Source of the DNA: Lepidurus packardi
Taxonomy: Eukaryota; Arthropoda; Branchiopoda; Notostraca; Triopsidae
Assembly (NCBI GenBank): GCA_023053545.1
Contig: JAKZAN010000069.1
Location: 124,001 to 188,000 of the forward strand
DNA: 64,000 nt
Direction of reading: 5' to 3'
Positions 52,702-63,995 of the stretch are shown piece after piece (within the stretch, counting starts at the first letter, position 1; every line of letters starts with the position of its first letter). Both the position numbers and the translations under genes were made by a program. The notes under the pieces are model-generated. The model saw only the letters and a program-made list of their open reading frames with translations, was not told where the DNA came from and searched no databases.

Positions 52702-55700
52702 GTGTGGAAAAGTGATGACGTCGTCCTTCCGAACAATAGAAATCAAGCTCTACGTCGGTTGTTTATGTTGGAACGTCGATTCAAGCAAGATCCAACATTG
52801 GCCTCTCGTTATACAGATATTATTGACGAATACATTGATCGCGGCTTCGCTAAGCGTCTACAGAGTTCTGAACTACCTGGACCAGTTGGACGGACGTGGT
52901 ACTTACCTCATCACGCCGTGATCAATCCGAACAACCCAAAAAAGATACGTGTTGTCTTTGATGCTTCTGCGACTTGCGAAGGAAAATCTTTAAACGAATC
53001 GTTAATCAAAGGACCAGACTTCATAAGCAGCCTCTTAGGAGTCCTTCTACGGTTCCGACAGCATTTGATACCAATTTCCTCCGATATCGAAAAAATGTAT
53101 CACCAGGTACGCGTCCGAGAGCAAGACCAATCCGTTTTTCGTTTTGTATGGAGGCGTCCAGGATCTCCCACCGCCCCCGAAACCTTCCAAATGCAGGTCC
53201 ATGTATTTGGAGCTGTTTCTTCTCCGACCACATGTATGTATGCGTTGCGAAGAACAGCACGAGATTTTTCGAAGGATTTTCCTGACTCTGCCGAAAAGGT
53301 GTTATCCAACTTTTATGTTGACAATTACCTGGATTCCTTCCCAACCGAACAAGAGGCAATAACCGTTTCCAAGCAGCTCACCGGACTTCTACACCGAGGA
53401 GGATTTCGGCTAACCCAATGGATCTCCTCATCCCGAACTGTGCTTAGCACAATCCCGAAAGAAATCCGGAGCAACACGGAACTAAACCTCGACCTCGACG
53501 ACCTTCCGGTAGAGAGAACTTTGGGCGTGTTATGTGATTGCAACGACGATTCCTTTCGCTTCAAGATTAAGCAGCCAATCGACACGTGCCACACTAAGCG
53601 ACAAATTCTAAGCGCAATTTCGAGTGTGTACGATCCTCTCGGTTTTCTAGCCCCACTAATCCTGACGGCGAAAACCCTCCTCCAAGACATTTGGAGGACA
53701 AACGTGGAATGGGATGACGTTCTTCCATCAAACATCCTTACCCGTTGGCAAAAATGGGCCGGCAGCCTTCATTTGGTCGAAAACATACGAATACCCCGAT
53801 GCCTTCAAACCAAAATCTCTCATCCCACACAAATGCATGTGTTCTGCGACGCGTCCGAAATCGGCTACGGAGCAGTAGCCTATTTACGGTCTATAACTCA
53901 AGACGGAAATCTAAACGTTAGATTTATTATGGCGAAGTCCCGCGTGGCACCCGTACGACCATTATCGATTCCACGACTCGAATTGCAAGGTGCTGTTGTT
54001 GCCTTACGCCTGGCCACAACTGTCAAAACCGAATTGCAAATTCCGATCGATCAAATATTCTTCTGGACCGACTCCCAAACAGTGCTCCAGTGGATCAATT
54101 CGAAAACATGCCGGTATCACGCCTTTGTCGGAAACCGAATCGGAGAGATCCTCGAAGGCTCAAATGCCAGCCAGTGGCATCACATACCCGGAATTTCTAA
54201 CCCCGCCGACGATTGCAGTCGCGGTATCCCGGTCGAAAACTTGTCTTCGGACCATCGTTGGTTTATGGGTCCAGATTTTCTACAGCTTCCTGAAAAAACC
54301 TGGCCTTCACGCCCCACCATATCCGAGCCATCCACAGATGATCCAGAGATATCGCTTAAGCCATGGACAGGGGCGCTGACAACCACCGAAAACTGCAAAG
54401 TCTTCGAGCTCATGAAAAACTCGTCAAGCTTGATAAAGATTTACCGAGTGATTGCTTTGATAAAACGCGTCGCCGCCAAGTGTCACAAAGCTTCACCAAG
54501 TAACCCCAAGTGGATATCGGCTGAAGAAATTAAAGAAGCAGAAACCACTTGCATACGCTTCATGCAGCAACGACACTTTGTCTCCGAACTAACCTACATT
54601 CGAAATGGTCGTCCAGTCGAAGCCTCATCCCGCCTCGCCTCACTATCCCCCTTTTTAGATGACAAGGATTTGCATCGTGTAAAGGGACGATTAGACAACA
54701 GCCCGCTTCCGTACGATGCCAAGCACCCAGTGATACTACCGAGCAACAACCCACTTACGACGCTGATTGTCCGCGATATCCATTCACAATACTTTCACTC
54801 AGGGATAGACCGAACCTTTAGTGAAGTCCGAAAAATGTTTTGGATTCCTCGTGGGAGAGTTCTCGTTCGTAGCGTTGTTAGCCGATGTATACCATGCAGA
54901 CGAGCAAAGGCAAAGCCACTTACCCCAATCATGGCTGCGTTACCAGCGGCGAGACTACAATCCATTTTACCTCCTTTCACGAACGTGGGAATAGACTATT
55001 TTGGTCCACTCTATGTCACGATTTATCGGCGTACGGAAAAGAGGTATGGATGCTTGTTCACATGTTTGGTAACTCGCGCCGTACACATTGAACTCGCTTG
55101 CTCTTTGGATACGGACTCATTTCTTATGGCCTTCCGACGTTTTGTCAGCCGACGCGGTTCACCATCTTGCGTATTCAGCGATAACGGCACAAATCTAAGA
55201 GCCGGTGAACGCGAGCTTCGAGAAGGTCTTGACAACTTAAATCAACAACACATCGAAACTACCCTTTCTCGAAAGAAGATTGAGTGGCATTTCTCTCCTC
55301 CTTATGCTCCACATTTTGGAGGTGTCTGGGAACGACTTGTGCGATCCGCCAAAACTGCGTTAAAAGCCGTCTTGAAAAATCAAACCGTCAAAGAAGAAGT
55401 GCTTACCACAGTGATGATGGAAGTCGAATCCCTATTGAACGGCAGACCCCTAACACACGTCTCGGTGGATCCCCAAGACCCAGAAGCCGTAACGCCCAAC
55501 CATTTTCTATTAGGACGAGCGAATCCCAACCTCCCTCATGATATTGTAAACCCTGAAGACGTTACTTCTCGACGTCGATGGCAGATAGCTCAAGTTTTAA
55601 CAAATCATTTTTGGCGCAGATGGATGCGCGAGTACGTTCCGATGCTCATTGAACGTCGAAAATGGATACGTCCAACCCGAGATATTTCTACAGGTGACCT

Positions 55701-55953
55701 CGTTTTGATAGTCGAACCCAACACACCGCGAGGGCAATGGCCCACTGGACGCGTCATCCAACCCCTTCCAGGAGCCGATGGAGTCGTAAGGGCTGCAAGA
55801 ATTAAAACGGCACGCGGAGAAACCACCAGACCAACTGCAAGGTTATGTCTCCTAGAAGAAGCAGGTGAAGACGATTTTGTTTCAGCATCCGCTAAAACAG
55901 GGCCGGCTATGTTCCGGATGGAATCCGGAAGCAAGTCAATGTCGGAGGGATAA
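52702..55953 (+). CDS. BEL-3 Pol: RT, RNase H, integrase (open, RT motif YVDN)
   Basis: 1083-codon open frame, beginning mid-protein (WKSDDVVLPNNRN) after a frameshift. Rough residues: RT with VVFDASA (about 85) and FYVDNYLDSF (about 205), where BEL-1 has YVDD; RNase H-like HVFCDASEIGYGAVAY (about 380); FWTDSQTVLQWINS (about 455); H2C2 zinc region (about 690-735, CIPCRRAK); integrase core VGIDYFGPLYVT, VTRAVHIELA and FSDNGTNL (about 750-835) and the Glu region PHFGGVWERLV (about 870); DUF5641-type C-terminus (NHFWRRWMREYVPML). The final residues cross into the 3' LTR at 55910. The Asp-to-Asn change (codon AAT at 53323-53325) affects a catalytic RT residue, so the enzyme should be inactive. 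Confidence 0.88.
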   Translation: MWKSDDVVLPNNRNQALRRLFMLERRFKQDPTLASRYTDIIDEYIDRGFAKRLQSSELPGPVGRTWYLPHHAVINPNNPKKIRVVFDASATCEGKSLNESLIKGPDFISSLLGVLLRFRQHLIPISSDIEKMYHQVRVREQDQSVFRFVWRRPGSPTAPETFQMQVHVFGAVSSPTTCMYALRRTARDFSKDFPDSAEKVLSNFYVDNYLDSFPTEQEAITVSKQLTGLLHRGGFRLTQWISSSRTVLSTIPKEIRSNTELNLDLDDLPVERTLGVLCDCNDDSFRFKIKQPIDTCHTKRQILSAISSVYDPLGFLAPLILTAKTLLQDIWRTNVEWDDVLPSNILTRWQKWAGSLHLVENIRIPRCLQTKISHPTQMHVFCDASEIGYGAVAYLRSITQDGNLNVRFIMAKSRVAPVRPLSIPRLELQGAVVALRLATTVKTELQIPIDQIFFWTDSQTVLQWINSKTCRYHAFVGNRIGEILEGSNASQWHHIPGISNPADDCSRGIPVENLSSDHRWFMGPDFLQLPEKTWPSRPTISEPSTDDPEISLKPWTGALTTTENCKVFELMKNSSSLIKIYRVIALIKRVAAKCHKASPSNPKWISAEEIKEAETTCIRFMQQRHFVSELTYIRNGRPVEASSRLASLSPFLDDKDLHRVKGRLDNSPLPYDAKHPVILPSNNPLTTLIVRDIHSQYFHSGIDRTFSEVRKMFWIPRGRVLVRSVVSRCIPCRRAKAKPLTPIMAALPAARLQSILPPFTNVGIDYFGPLYVTIYRRTEKRYGCLFTCLVTRAVHIELACSLDTDSFLMAFRRFVSRRGSPSCVFSDNGTNLRAGERELREGLDNLNQQHIETTLSRKKIEWHFSPPYAPHFGGVWERLVRSAKTALKAVLKNQTVKEEVLTTVMMEVESLLNGRPLTHVSVDPQDPEAVTPNHFLLGRANPNLPHDIVNPEDVTSRRRWQIAQVLTNHFWRRWMREYVPMLIERRKWIRPTRDISTGDLVLIVEPNTPRGQWPTGRVIQPLPGADGVVRAARIKTARGETTRPTARLCLLEEAGEDDFVSASAKTGPAMFRMESGSKSMSEG

Positions 55954-56572
55954 CTCCGAAACGCACGAATTGCCTTTGAATAATCATTTTAATGTGCGAC
56001 CCGCGACAGTTAGACCACTTTCCTGACTGCACGACTTACCCTTTGTTTTATGACAGCCCGTCGCTTGACCATCGAACTGGTATGCCTAAGCGGGGCCGGC
56101 TGCTGCCCGTTCTCGTGGAGGCTGGAACCAGAGGTCCAGCGATGGTCCATTATGTTGTAAAACTGGGCAGAAAATTGACTCCGACGACTGACAGTTAGGC
56201 AAGGGGTACCCTTTGCATGGAACCCCTTGAGAAGATTTGTTACCCAAAAAACCTAACTGCAGACACATGTGCGAAAGACATTTTCCGCATGGATCTAACA
56301 GACAAAGGACTTGTGACTATTTAACAGACTGTCTTTTTCGCCCAGGCAGTTACTTTTTAGTTTTTCGTGAAAGGTGCTCTCGAACTCGAACTCGAACTCG
56401 TACATCGCCTCGAAATTCGTCGAAGCATTGTGGCATAGAAATTTAGTGTTTTGTTAGTTTTTGTGTTTGTTCGCCTGGCAATCGGGCAAATATAGAATTA
56501 GTCACAAACCACACCGATCTCGTTTCCTTCGTTAAAACTTCGTTCGTCCAATGCGTCGTTCCACGCATTTCA
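55910..56572 (+). repeat. BEL-3 3' LTR
   Basis: 663 bp, matching 49126-49789. Differences by eye are CAGTCCG/CAGCCCG, TTATTCAAGG/TTAGGCAAGG and a T-run length. Confidence 0.93.
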
Positions 56573-59500
56573 AAGTCAGTAATTCATGAATTTAGTCAGT
56601 ATTTAATGAATTAAGTCAGTAATTCATGAATTAAGTCCGTAGTTCATGAAATAAGTCAGTAATTCAATAATTAAGTCAGGAATTCATGAATTAAGTCAGT
56701 AATTCAATAATTAAAACAGAAATTAATTATTTATGTTATGAATTAATTAATTAAGTCAATAATTCATGAATTAAGTCCCTAATTCATGAATTAAGTCCGT
56801 AATTCACGAATTAAGTCCGTAATTCATTAATTAAGTCAGTAATTCATTAATTAAATCAGTAATTCATGAATTTAGTCAGCAATTCATGAATTAAGTCCGT
56901 AGTTCATGAAATAAGTCAGTATTTCAATAATTAAGTCAGGAATTCATGAATTAAGTCAGTAATTCAATAATTAAATCAGTAATTCAATAATTAAGTCAGG
57001 AATTCATGAATTAAGTCAGTAATTCAATAATTAAATCAGAAATTAATTATTTATGTTATGAATTAATTAATTAAGTCAGTAATTCATGAATTAAGTCCGT
57101 AATTCATGAATTAAGTCCGTAATTCATGAATTAAGTCCGTAATTCATGAATTAAGCCAGTAATTCATTAATTAAGTCAGTAAATCATGAAATAAGTCTGT
57201 AATTCATAAACTAAGTCAGTAATTCATGAATTTAGTCAGTATTTAATGAATTAAGTCAGTAATTCATGAATTAATTCCGTAGTTCATGAAATAAGTCAGT
57301 AATTCATGAATTAAGTCCCTAATTCATGAATTAAGTCCGTAATTCATGAATTAAGTCAGTAATTCATGAATTAAGTCAGTAATTCATGAATTAAATCAGT
57401 AATTCATGAATTAAGTCAGTAATTCATAAACTAAGTCAGTATTTAATGAATTAAGTCAGTAATTCATGAATTAAATCAGTACTTTATGAATTAAGTCAGC
57501 AATTCATTATTTAAATCAGTAATTCATTAATTAAGTCCGTAATTCATTAATTAAGTCAGTAATTCATTAACTAAATCAGTAATTCATGAATTTAGTCAGC
57601 AATTCATGAATTAAGTCCGTAGTTCATGAAATAAGTCAGTATTTCAATAATTAAGTCAGGAATTCATGAATTAAGTCAGTAATTCAATAATTAAATCAGT
57701 AATTCAATAATTAAGTCAGGAATTCATGAATTAAGTCAGTAATTCAATAATTAAATCAGAAATTAATTATTTATGTTATGAATTAATTAATTAAGTCAGT
57801 AATTCATGAATTAAGTCCGTAATTCATGAATTAAGTCCGTAATTCATGAATTAAGTCCGTAATTCATGAATTAAGCCAGTAATTCATTAATTAAGTCAGT
57901 AAATCATGAAATAAGTCTGTAATTCATAAACTAAGTCAGTAATTCATGAATTTAGTCAGTATTTAATGAATTAAGTCATTATTCATGAATTAAGTCCGTA
58001 GTTCATGAAATAAGTCAGTAATTCAATAATTAAGTCAGGAATTCATGAATTAAGTCAGTAATTCAATAATTAAAACAGAAATTAATTATTTATGTTATGA
58101 ATTAATTAATTAAGTCAATAATTCATGAATTAAGTCCCTAATTCATGAATTAAGTCCGTAATTCATGAATTAAGTCAGTAATTCATGAATTAAGTCAGTA
58201 ATTCATGAATTAAATCAGTAATTCATGAATTAAGTCAGTAATTCATGAATTAAATCAGTAATTCATGAATTAAGTCAGCAATTCATTAATTAAATCAGTA
58301 ATTCATGAATTAAGTCAGTAATTCATGAATTAAGTCCGTCGTTCATGAAATAAGTCAGTAATTCGATAATTAATTCAGGAATTCATGAATTAAGTCAGTA
58401 ATTCAATAGTTAAATCAGAAATTAATTATTCATGTTATGAATTAATTAATTAAGTCATTAATTCATTAATTAAGTCAGTAATTCATGAATTATGTCAGTA
58501 ATTCATGAAGTAAGTCAATAATTCATGAATTAAGTCAGTAATTCAGGAATTAAGTCAGTAAATCATGAATTAAGTCAGCAATTCATGAACTAAGTCAGTA
58601 ATTCATGAATTAGGTCAGCAATTCATGATATAAGTCATAAATTAATTATTATGTTATGAATTAATTATATAAGTCAGTAATCCATGAATTAAGTCAGTAA
58701 TTCATGAATTAGGGTCAGTCAATCATGAATTAAGTCAGTAATTCATAAACTAAGTCAGTATTTAATGAATTAAGTCAGTAATTCATGAATTAAGTCAGTA
58801 ATTCATGAATTAAATCAGTAATTCATGAATTAAGTCAGCAATTCATTATTTAAATCAGTAATTCATGAATCAAGTCCGTAATTCATTAATTAAGTCAGTA
58901 ATTCATTAATTAAATCAGTAATTCATGAATTTAGTCAGCAATTCATGAATTAAGTCCGTAGTTCATGAAATAAGTCAGTATTTCAATAATTAAGTCAGGA
59001 ATTCATGAATTAAGTCAGTAATTCAATAATTAAATCAGTAATTCAATAATTAAGTCAGGAATTCATGAATTAAGTCAGTAATCTAATAATTAAATCAGAA
59101 ATTAATTATTTATGTTATGAATTAATTAATTAAGTCAGTAATTCATGAATTAAGTCCGTAATTCATGAATTAAGTCCGTAATTCATGAATTAAGCCAGTA
59201 ATTCATTAATTAAGTCAGTAAATCATGAAATAAGTCTGTAATTCATAAACTAAGTCAGTAATTCATGAATTTAGTCAGTATTTAATGAATTAAGTCAGTA
59301 ATTCATGAATTAAGTCCGTAGCTCATGAAATAAGTCAGTAATTCAATAATTAAGTCAGGAATTCATGAATTAAGTCAGTAATTCAATAATTAAAACAGAA
59401 ATTAATTATTTATGTTATGAATTAATTAATTAAGTCAGTAATTCATGAATTAAGTCCCTAATTCATGAATTAAGTCCGTAATTCATGAATTAAGTCAGTA

Positions 59501-60688
59501 ATTCATTAATTAAGTCAGTAATTCATGAATTAAATCAGTAATTCATGAATTAAGTCAGTAATTCATGAATTAAATCAGTAATTCATGAATTAAGTCAGCA
59601 ATTCATTAATTAAATCAGTAATTCATGAATTAAGTCAGTAATTCATGAATTAAGTCCGTAGTTCATGAATTAAGTCAAGGAAAATTCATGAATTAAGTCA
59701 GTAAATCATGAATTAAGTCAGCAATTCATGAATTACGTCGGCAATTCATGATATAAGTCATAAATTAATTATTATGTTATGAAATAATTATATAAGTCAG
59801 TAATTCATGAATTAAGTCAGTAATTCATGAATTAGGGTCAGTAAATCATGAATTAAGTCAGTAATTCATAAACTAAGTCAGTATTTAATGAATTAAGTCA
59901 GTAATTCATGAATTAAGTCAGTAATTCATGAATTAAGTCAGTAATTCATGAATTAAATCAGTAATTCATGAATTAAGTCAGCAATTCATTACTTAAATCA
60001 GTAATTCATGAATTAAGTCCGTAATTCATTAATTAAGTCAGTAATTCATTAATTAAATCAGTAATTCATGAATTTAGTCAGCAATTCATTAATTAAATCA
60101 GTAATTCATGAATTAAGTCAGTAATTCATTAATTAAGTCAGTAATTCATAAATTAAGTCCGTAATTCATGAATTAAGTCAGTAATTCATGAATTAAGCCA
60201 GTAATTCATTAATTAAGTCAGTACATCATGAAATAAGTCTGTAATTCATGAATTAAGTCAGCAATTCATTAATTAAATCAGTAATTCATGAATTAAGTCA
60301 GTAATTCATGAATAAGTCCTTAGTTCATGAAATAAGTCAGTAATTCGATAATTAAGTCAGGAATTCATGAATTAAGTCAGTAGTTCAATAATTAAATCAG
60401 AAATTAATTATTTATGTTATGAATTAATTAATTAAGTCAGTAATTTATGGATTAAGTCCGTAATTCATGAATTAAGTCTGTAATTCAAGAATTAAGTCCG
60501 TAATTCATGAATTAAGTCAGTAATTCACGAATTAAGTCAGCAATTCATTAATTAAATCAGTAATTCATGAATTGAATCAGTAATTCATGAATTAAGTCAG
60601 CAATTCATGAACTAAGTCAGTAATTCATGAATTAAGTCAGCAATGCATGATATAAGTCAGAAATTAATTATTAATGTTATGAATTAAT
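56573..60688 (+). repeat. Satellite type 1 array, between BEL-3 and the LINE
   Basis: About 4.1 kb of 20-bp monomers as in 47762-49125, with the same TATGTTATG variant marker. A 720-bp higher-order repeat is visible (the block starting AATTCATGAATTAAGTCC with TATTTCAATAATT at 56881 recurs at 57601 and, less regularly, at about 58939). The marker AGGGTCAGT(C/A)AATCATG occurs at about 58713 and 59834, about 1.1 kb apart. No ORF is present. Confidence 0.93.
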
Positions 60689-60742
60689 TATTATTATTAT
60701 TATTTATTGCAACATATAAGGCTTTATAAAGCCTCTTTGTAA

Positions 60743-62221
60743 CTATTTATCTCTACGAAATTGTAACGGGTCAAACATTTTTGAGCCAAAATGCTCATCT
60801 AGTGATTTTTTAAATGTCTGTGAGGAGGAGGATTCGATCACTTTTTCTGGTAGGCTATTACATTCATCTACGATTCGGTTTTGGAAGGTCCAGCGGCCTA
60901 CATCTTTGAGGAATCGTTCTGTCTTAAGTTTTAGGATATGGCCACGACAATTGCTTTGGTTGAAGCACAATATTTGTTCGGCGGACACATTTTCATAATA
61001 GGCGTGACACAATTTAAACGCTTCTATCAGGTCACCCCGTAGAAACCTATATGCCAGAGTTGGCAGGTTCAAGGCTTTGAGTCTATCTGTATAGGAGAGG
61101 TGACGAAGATTTCCAGGAAATTTGGTTATTCTCCTTTGAACTTTTTCTAGGGCTTCTAGGTCCCTGTTGAAGAACGGGCGCGTTACACAGTGGCCGTACT
61201 CAAGAATAGGTCTAACGAGCGTTTTATACAGCGTGGACAACATTGTTTTATCCACACAGGTGAAGTTTCGTCTAATTAGTCCAGCCACTCTCGTTGCTTT
61301 AGCCGCAATGCTCGCGTAATGTTGGTGAAAATTAAGTTTTGTGTCAATCAGGACTCCAAAATCCCGTTCACAGTCGGTCTTGGCAATTACTTCGCCACCC
61401 AGGACATAACTACTTGTGACAGATTCATTTCCAATCCTCAGTTGGTGACACTTTGGGATGTTCAATTCCATCAGCCATTTCTCCATCCAAAGCTCAATAC
61501 TTTTAATGTCATCTTGGAGCTTAATCATATCCTCCGGGCAGTTAATTACGTTACTAATTTTGGTATCATCCGCGTAAAGAAAGACTGTCGACTCAATTTT
61601 GTCTGTTAGGTCATTTATATATATGTTAAATAGTAACGGACCCAGAACCGAGCCCTGGGGAACTCCGCTTAGGACATCTATCACTAAGTCACTGACTTCA
61701 CCTTCAACACAAACTGACTGCGTCCGATTCGTTAAGAAACTTTTAATCCATTTAGTCAGGGTGGGTGAGGTACTAGGACCGAGACCGTAGTCAACTAATT
61801 TTTGAATAAGTCTACCATGGGGTACTTTGTCGAACGCCTTTTTAAGGTCCAGATATATAACATCAGTTTGGAGCCCCTTATCCGCATTCTTTTTCCAGTT
61901 CTCGACAGCTAGTAAAAGTTGACTTTCAGCGGAGCGTCCAGGTAAAAATCCGAACTGTTTAGCTGATAATATTTTTCTGTGTCTAAATTCGGTCAAAATG
62001 TGGTCAGCAATAATTGATTCGAGGATTTTGCACGTTACACAAGTTAAACTTAGGCCTATAATTTGAGGGTAAGTCACGTTTCCCGGATTTAAAGATTGGG
62101 GTAACAACAGCACTATTCCATATTGTCGGGAGTTGGCCAGAGGAAATGGATTTCGATAAATGAAAGTAAGCTGTTTGACTAGGACAGCAGCAGCTTCCTT
62201 GAGGACTTTAGGGTGTAACAT
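60743..62221 (-). pseudogene. LINE ORF2, reverse transcriptase part
   Basis: 492-codon frame beginning MLHPKVLKEAAAVLVKQL, with RT motifs LDLKKAFDKVPH (about 130), LSGVPQGSVLGPLLF (about 190), LYADDTKI (about 220, active site YADD) and the C-terminal region HLSYTDRLKALNLPTLAYR through WTFQNRIVDE. Between about 62155 and 62050 the visible frame (GIVLLLPQSLNPGNV) does not look like RT, while another frame there reads VVTPIFKSGKRDLP, the expected motif; so two opposite indels about 100 bp apart swapped the frame. It is also out of frame with the endonuclease ORF. The enzyme would make cDNA at the nicked target. Confidence 0.85.
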
Positions 62222-63569
62222 GTCCGGGGCCAGGGGACTTGGATGTATCCAACCTGTTAAGTTTCTCTAAAACCATTGACGCGCAAATATTGAGTGGGGG
62301 AAAAGGATTTTCCGAGACACAAGAATCAACCTCTGTTATATCTATTTCGCGCGTAAATACAACAGAGAAGTGTCGGTTTAGTACATTTGCCTTTTCAATC
62401 GGTTCAGAAACAGTAAGTCTCGTGGTTTCATCTAGTAATGGAGGTATAATGGTTCCGTTCTTTCTTTTCGCATTGACATGTTTCCAGAAGATTTTGGGAT
62501 TGTCTTTTAAATTTTTTGCCAGTAGACTTTCTCTTCTGTTTACTTCCTGTCTGGTGGCTTTGCGCACTTTATTGCGGAAGCGTCGGTAATTTAACTCCAA
62601 TGAAGAGTCATCTTTGTTTGATTTGAAGGCATTCCAGGCATCCCTTTTTTCGGCTATTAATTTCAATGTTTCCCTAGAAACTGCTGCTCTACTACTATGT
62701 CGTCTAGGCGGTATGAAGCAATATTCCACAGATTTTACTGTGCGCAGGAACTTGCTGTACAGATCATCCATGGATTCTAAGTCTTGAAATGCTTGATCCC
62801 AGTTGACTTTGGAAAGGACTCTTCTTATCTCCTGGTAGTTGCCTTTATAGTAGTTCGGCCGTTGTATATTCTTCTTTTCCAGTCGGTTAGTTTGCAGGAT
62901 AAAAGTTATTACAGCATGATCCGATTTTCCGATTGGCGACTGGACTTCAACATATGTCACAACCTCGGGGTTACTTACAAGTAGAAGATCGAGCAAGCTC
63001 GGTTTGTTTGTTCCACGGACTCGAGTGGGTTCCTCAATTAATTGGTCAAGGAAGTTATTGTTGAAACAATTAAGAAATACGTTTTCAGGATTAATTTGTT
63101 GCGAGTGTGTATAACGGTGTTGCCAATTAGCTTTAGGGAGATTGAAGTCACCCACTATGACTATATTTTGATTTGGGGAAGCTGTCATTTCCGAAATTTC
63201 AGCGCAAATCTCCTTATCATTTTCTGCGGTGCTGTAAGGACTTCTATAACACACACCGAAGATCGTATTCATTCCATTTAAATGACTGATTCGTAACCAT
63301 AACATTTCTTGGGGCACAGATTCACGTTGGGGTACGGGGTACACTCTCAAATTGTTTTTACTATAACAAATAACGCCACGCCCAAGGTCACTATCCAAAT
63401 TGATGTCAAGCGTGTTGTATCCACTGATTGATAATTCAGCAGCTGTAGGTTTGAACCTGCAGTTTTTAGGTTTAACCTCCACAATTGCTATAATGTCTGG
63501 CTCTTCAGATTGTGCAAGTAGTCTCGTTTCTTCAATTTTGTTTAAAAGAGAATCAGAGTTAAAGAACAT
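62208..63569 (-). pseudogene. LINE ORF2, apurinic-type endonuclease part
   Basis: 453 codons from MFFNSDSLLNKIEE. Endonuclease/exonuclease/phosphatase fold motifs: IIAIVEVKPKN (about 30), IVVGDFNLPKANW (about 137), LLDLLLVSNPEV (about 193) and PIGKSDHAVITF (about 210, catalytic SDH). The linker to RT follows (WKHVNAKRKNGTIIPPLL, TSKSPGP). Right after SPGPG the frame is lost by one extra base near 62212, and RT continues in the next frame. The endonuclease itself is open and complete; it nicks target DNA to prime reverse transcription. Confidence 0.87.
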
Positions 63570-63626
63570 ACATTTTAAATCCCGGTTCTTGGTCTTTAAT
63601 CTGGAAGGCTTTGCCCTGGAGTTATG

Positions 63627-63995
63627 TCAATCCTGCTGAGAGATAGGTGCAACTGCGTTCGACGATTTTTCTACACGCTGGTTCGTGGATAAACTAGGAT
63701 AGTTACCAGCGCCTGAGCGCGCATTGTGCGATTTTTGTTCTCTCTCCTTCTTCTCTTTCTGTCTAATAGGGCAACTTGCGTCAAAAGCAAAGTGTTCACC
63801 TTTGCAATTCACACATTTTTTGGTATCCTCCAAGCATTTCCTTGTGTCATGTTTTTGGGCACATTTTCCACAAGTTGGTTCTTTATCTCGGCATACCGCG
63901 GCTACGTGGCCGTATGCTTGACAGTGAAAGCATTGATGATACTGAGGGGGGTTGTTGTCTTCTACTTTAATTCGCCTATTAAAGGCAAAGAGCAT
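63627..63995 (-). CDS. LINE ORF1 C-terminal part, zinc-knuckle protein (5' end outside window)
   Basis: Open frame to the right edge. Contains knuckle-like repeats CFHCQAYGHVAAVC, CGKCAQKHDTRKC and CVNCKGEHFAFDASC, followed by a basic RQKEKKERE segment and a Ser/Asn-rich end. This three-knuckle pattern is typical of ORF1 nucleic-acid chaperones of Jockey/I-like LINEs. The Met at 63995 is probably internal. ORF2 starts 57 bp after its stop. Confidence 0.82.
   Translation of the reverse strand: MLFAFNRRIKVEDNNPPQYHQCFHCQAYGHVAAVCRDKEPTCGKCAQKHDTRKCLEDTKKCVNCKGEHFAFDASCPIRQKEKKEREQKSHNARSGAGNYPSLSTNQRVEKSSNAVAPISQQD

Larger units (their letters stand above)
49126..56572 (+). mobile_element. BEL/Pao LTR retrotransposon BEL-3, recent but coding-defective
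   Basis: Plus-strand element with 664- and 663-bp LTRs that differ at about four places (0.6%), and AAGTC target duplications at 49121-49125 and 56573-56577. The satellite sequence across the empty site matches an uninterrupted stretch near 57197-57240, so it inserted after that repeat was formed. The internal region has a tRNA-Gly-type primer site and gag-pol with four frameshifts, one stop and an altered RT motif. It is related to BEL-1 by gag sequence and by the shared ATGTTCCG at the ORF/LTR overlap. Confidence 0.93.

Noticed and set aside
50846..55953. An env-like ORF in BEL-3, or in BEL-1 and BEL-2
   Set aside because: No frame between integrase/DUF5641 and the 3' LTR has room for it, and no membrane protein is visible in any of the three.
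24291..60688. Telomeric repeat
   Set aside because: The monomer is 20 bp and AT-rich with no TTAGG or TTAGGG motif, and it is flanked by other sequence on both sides.
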